DNA of 14,393 nt from JAMLIN01 sp041676645 (GTDB taxonomy: Bacteria; Pseudomonadota; Gammaproteobacteria; Burkholderiales; Burkholderiaceae_E), in assembly GCA_041676645.1 (NCBI GenBank), contig JBAYRO010000081.1:1-14393 (forward strand), in the 5' to 3' direction. This document shows, one piece after another, positions 13,953 to 14,393 of the stretch. The notes beneath the pieces are model-generated. The model saw nothing but the letters and a program-made list of their open reading frames with translations, did not search any database and was not told where the DNA came from. Made by a program: the position numbers and the translations under genes. Every line of letters begins with the position of its first letter. The first letter of the stretch is position 1.

Positions 13953-14220
13953 CCTCGATAAGGCCCGTGCCTTGCGTGAAGCCGCACTCAACGGCCCGGA
14001 CACTGACTGCATAATCGGCGATGGCGAGGGGCGCGCCATGCTTCTTTTCGCCGTAGACTGGGAGCACGAGGGTCGCCGTTGGACCGTCCAGATCGCCGCC
14101 TATGACTGGGAAGACGCCGAGGCCCGCCTGGCGTCGATCCGGTCGAGCGGGGCAGTGGTCGGCATGGTCGTAGCGCAGGGGCCAGCGCCTTGGTATACGG
14201 GCGATATAAGTGACGTTTAA
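13942..14220 (+). CDS. Unknown 92-aa acidic protein, last gene of the operon
   Basis: The gene begins at ATG 13942 inside the methyltransferase end and stops at TAA 14218-14220. The product starts MLIDLDKARALREAALNGPD and has a central beta-rich part around HEGRRWTVQIAAYDWEDAEA, then ends PWYTGDISDV. It is acidic, soluble and without a signal peptide or membrane segment. I do not recognise a family. The overlap suggests coupling to the methyltransferase. It is the last plus-strand gene before a convergent region. The stop codon lies in the 10-bp palindrome CGTTTAAACG (14214-14223). Confidence 0.75.
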   Translation: MLIDLDKARALREAALNGPDTDCIIGDGEGRAMLLFAVDWEHEGRRWTVQIAAYDWEDAEARLASIRSSGAVVGMVVAQGPAPWYTGDISDV

Positions 14221-14270
14221 ACGGGGTGTTGAAGTGTGTTTAAAGGGCGCTCAAATGACCGCTCGGCGAC

Positions 14271-14310
14271 TGCGCAAACCTCGTGGCGGAAGTGCGCAAA
14301 CCTCTTGGCG
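14271..14310 (+). repeat. 18-bp direct repeat, two copies
   Basis: TGCGCAAACCTCGTGGCG (14271-14288) and TGCGCAAACCTCTTGGCG (14293-14310) differ at one base and are 22 bases apart, two helical turns. Each begins with the palindrome TGCGCA. They lie between the end of the phage operon and the stop of the minus-strand gene. They could be a protein binding site, or part of a recombination or attachment region. No other copy is seen in the window. Confidence 0.7.
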
Positions 14311-14312
14311 CG

Positions 14313-14393
14313 CTACAGCGTATCCGGATCGAAAGGCTCGCCCTGCCCTCCCCAATCCCCCTGGCCCGGATTGTCGAAAAGATGATCCCGCTC
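14313..14393 (-). CDS. Probable 3' end of a minus-strand gene (26 aa visible)
   Basis: A minus-strand frame enters from the window end and stops at TAG (14313-14315). The 26 visible residues include DNPGQGDWGGQGEPFDPDTL, an acidic Gly-rich tail that looks like a natural C-terminus, with mostly G/C third positions. It converges on the phage operon. Too little is present to name it, and it may be a host gene or a phage gene in the opposite direction. Confidence 0.4.
   Translation of the reverse strand, partial: ERDHLFDNPGQGDWGGQGEPFDPDTL

Noticed and set aside
1..14393. CRISPR arrays, tRNA or rRNA genes, insertion sequences
   Set aside because: No regularly spaced repeat array, cloverleaf or transposase frame was seen; the only repeats are the TR/VR pair and the short ones listed.

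Overview
This window is the tail region of a contractile-tailed (P2/Mu-type) prophage or phage. It carries an intact diversity-generating retroelement (DGR) aimed at the tail tip protein. The DNA is GC-rich with strong G/C at third codon positions. The tail proteins resemble those of temperate phages of Alphaproteobacteria, so an alphaproteobacterial (for example rhizobial or rhodobacteral) host is likely. No host core gene is visible that would fix the taxon.

Layout. (1) Positions 1-218 hold the 3' end of a gpE-type tail assembly chaperone and its -1 frameshift extension E', with a GGGAAAG slippery heptamer at 36-42. (2) Positions 181-399 hold a small membrane-protein gene on the minus strand. 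(3) Positions 444-8590 hold a tightly packed plus-strand tail operon: tape measure (T), U, X, D, V, a structured gap, W, J, I with a repeat-bearing C-terminal extension, and a 118-aa fibre-connector-like protein. Most genes overlap or nearly touch, which points to translational coupling. The order T-U-X-D-V-W-J-I-fibre is Mu-like although the proteins are P2-like. (4) Positions 8600-13150 hold the DGR: the 840-aa variable protein with its variable repeat (VR, 11012-11115), a GC-rich tetraloop hairpin at 11149-11168, a 95-aa unknown gene, avd, the template repeat (TR, 11833-11936) with a structured spacer, and the reverse transcriptase. (5) Positions 13143-14220 hold a D12-class adenine methyltransferase and a 92-aa unknown protein, both overlapping in series with the RT gene. 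(6) Positions 14221-14393 hold a short convergent zone with an 18-bp direct repeat and the probable end of a minus-strand gene.

How it works together. T sets tail length. D, V, W, J and I build the baseplate and spike. The variable protein is the likely receptor-binding tip: two fibronectin-III-like modules carry a C-type-lectin fold whose last 36 residues are rewritten by the DGR. TR and VR align over 104 nt with 10 mismatches, and every mismatch falls on a template adenine. Nine of eleven AAC (Asn) codons are changed. This is the diagnostic sign of adenine-directed mutagenic retrohoming, and it shows the element has acted.

The strongest observations are the complete DGR with its homing hairpin, a terminator-like stem-loop between TR and RT, the slippery site inside an 11-bp hairpin, and a nested inverted-repeat element between V and W.
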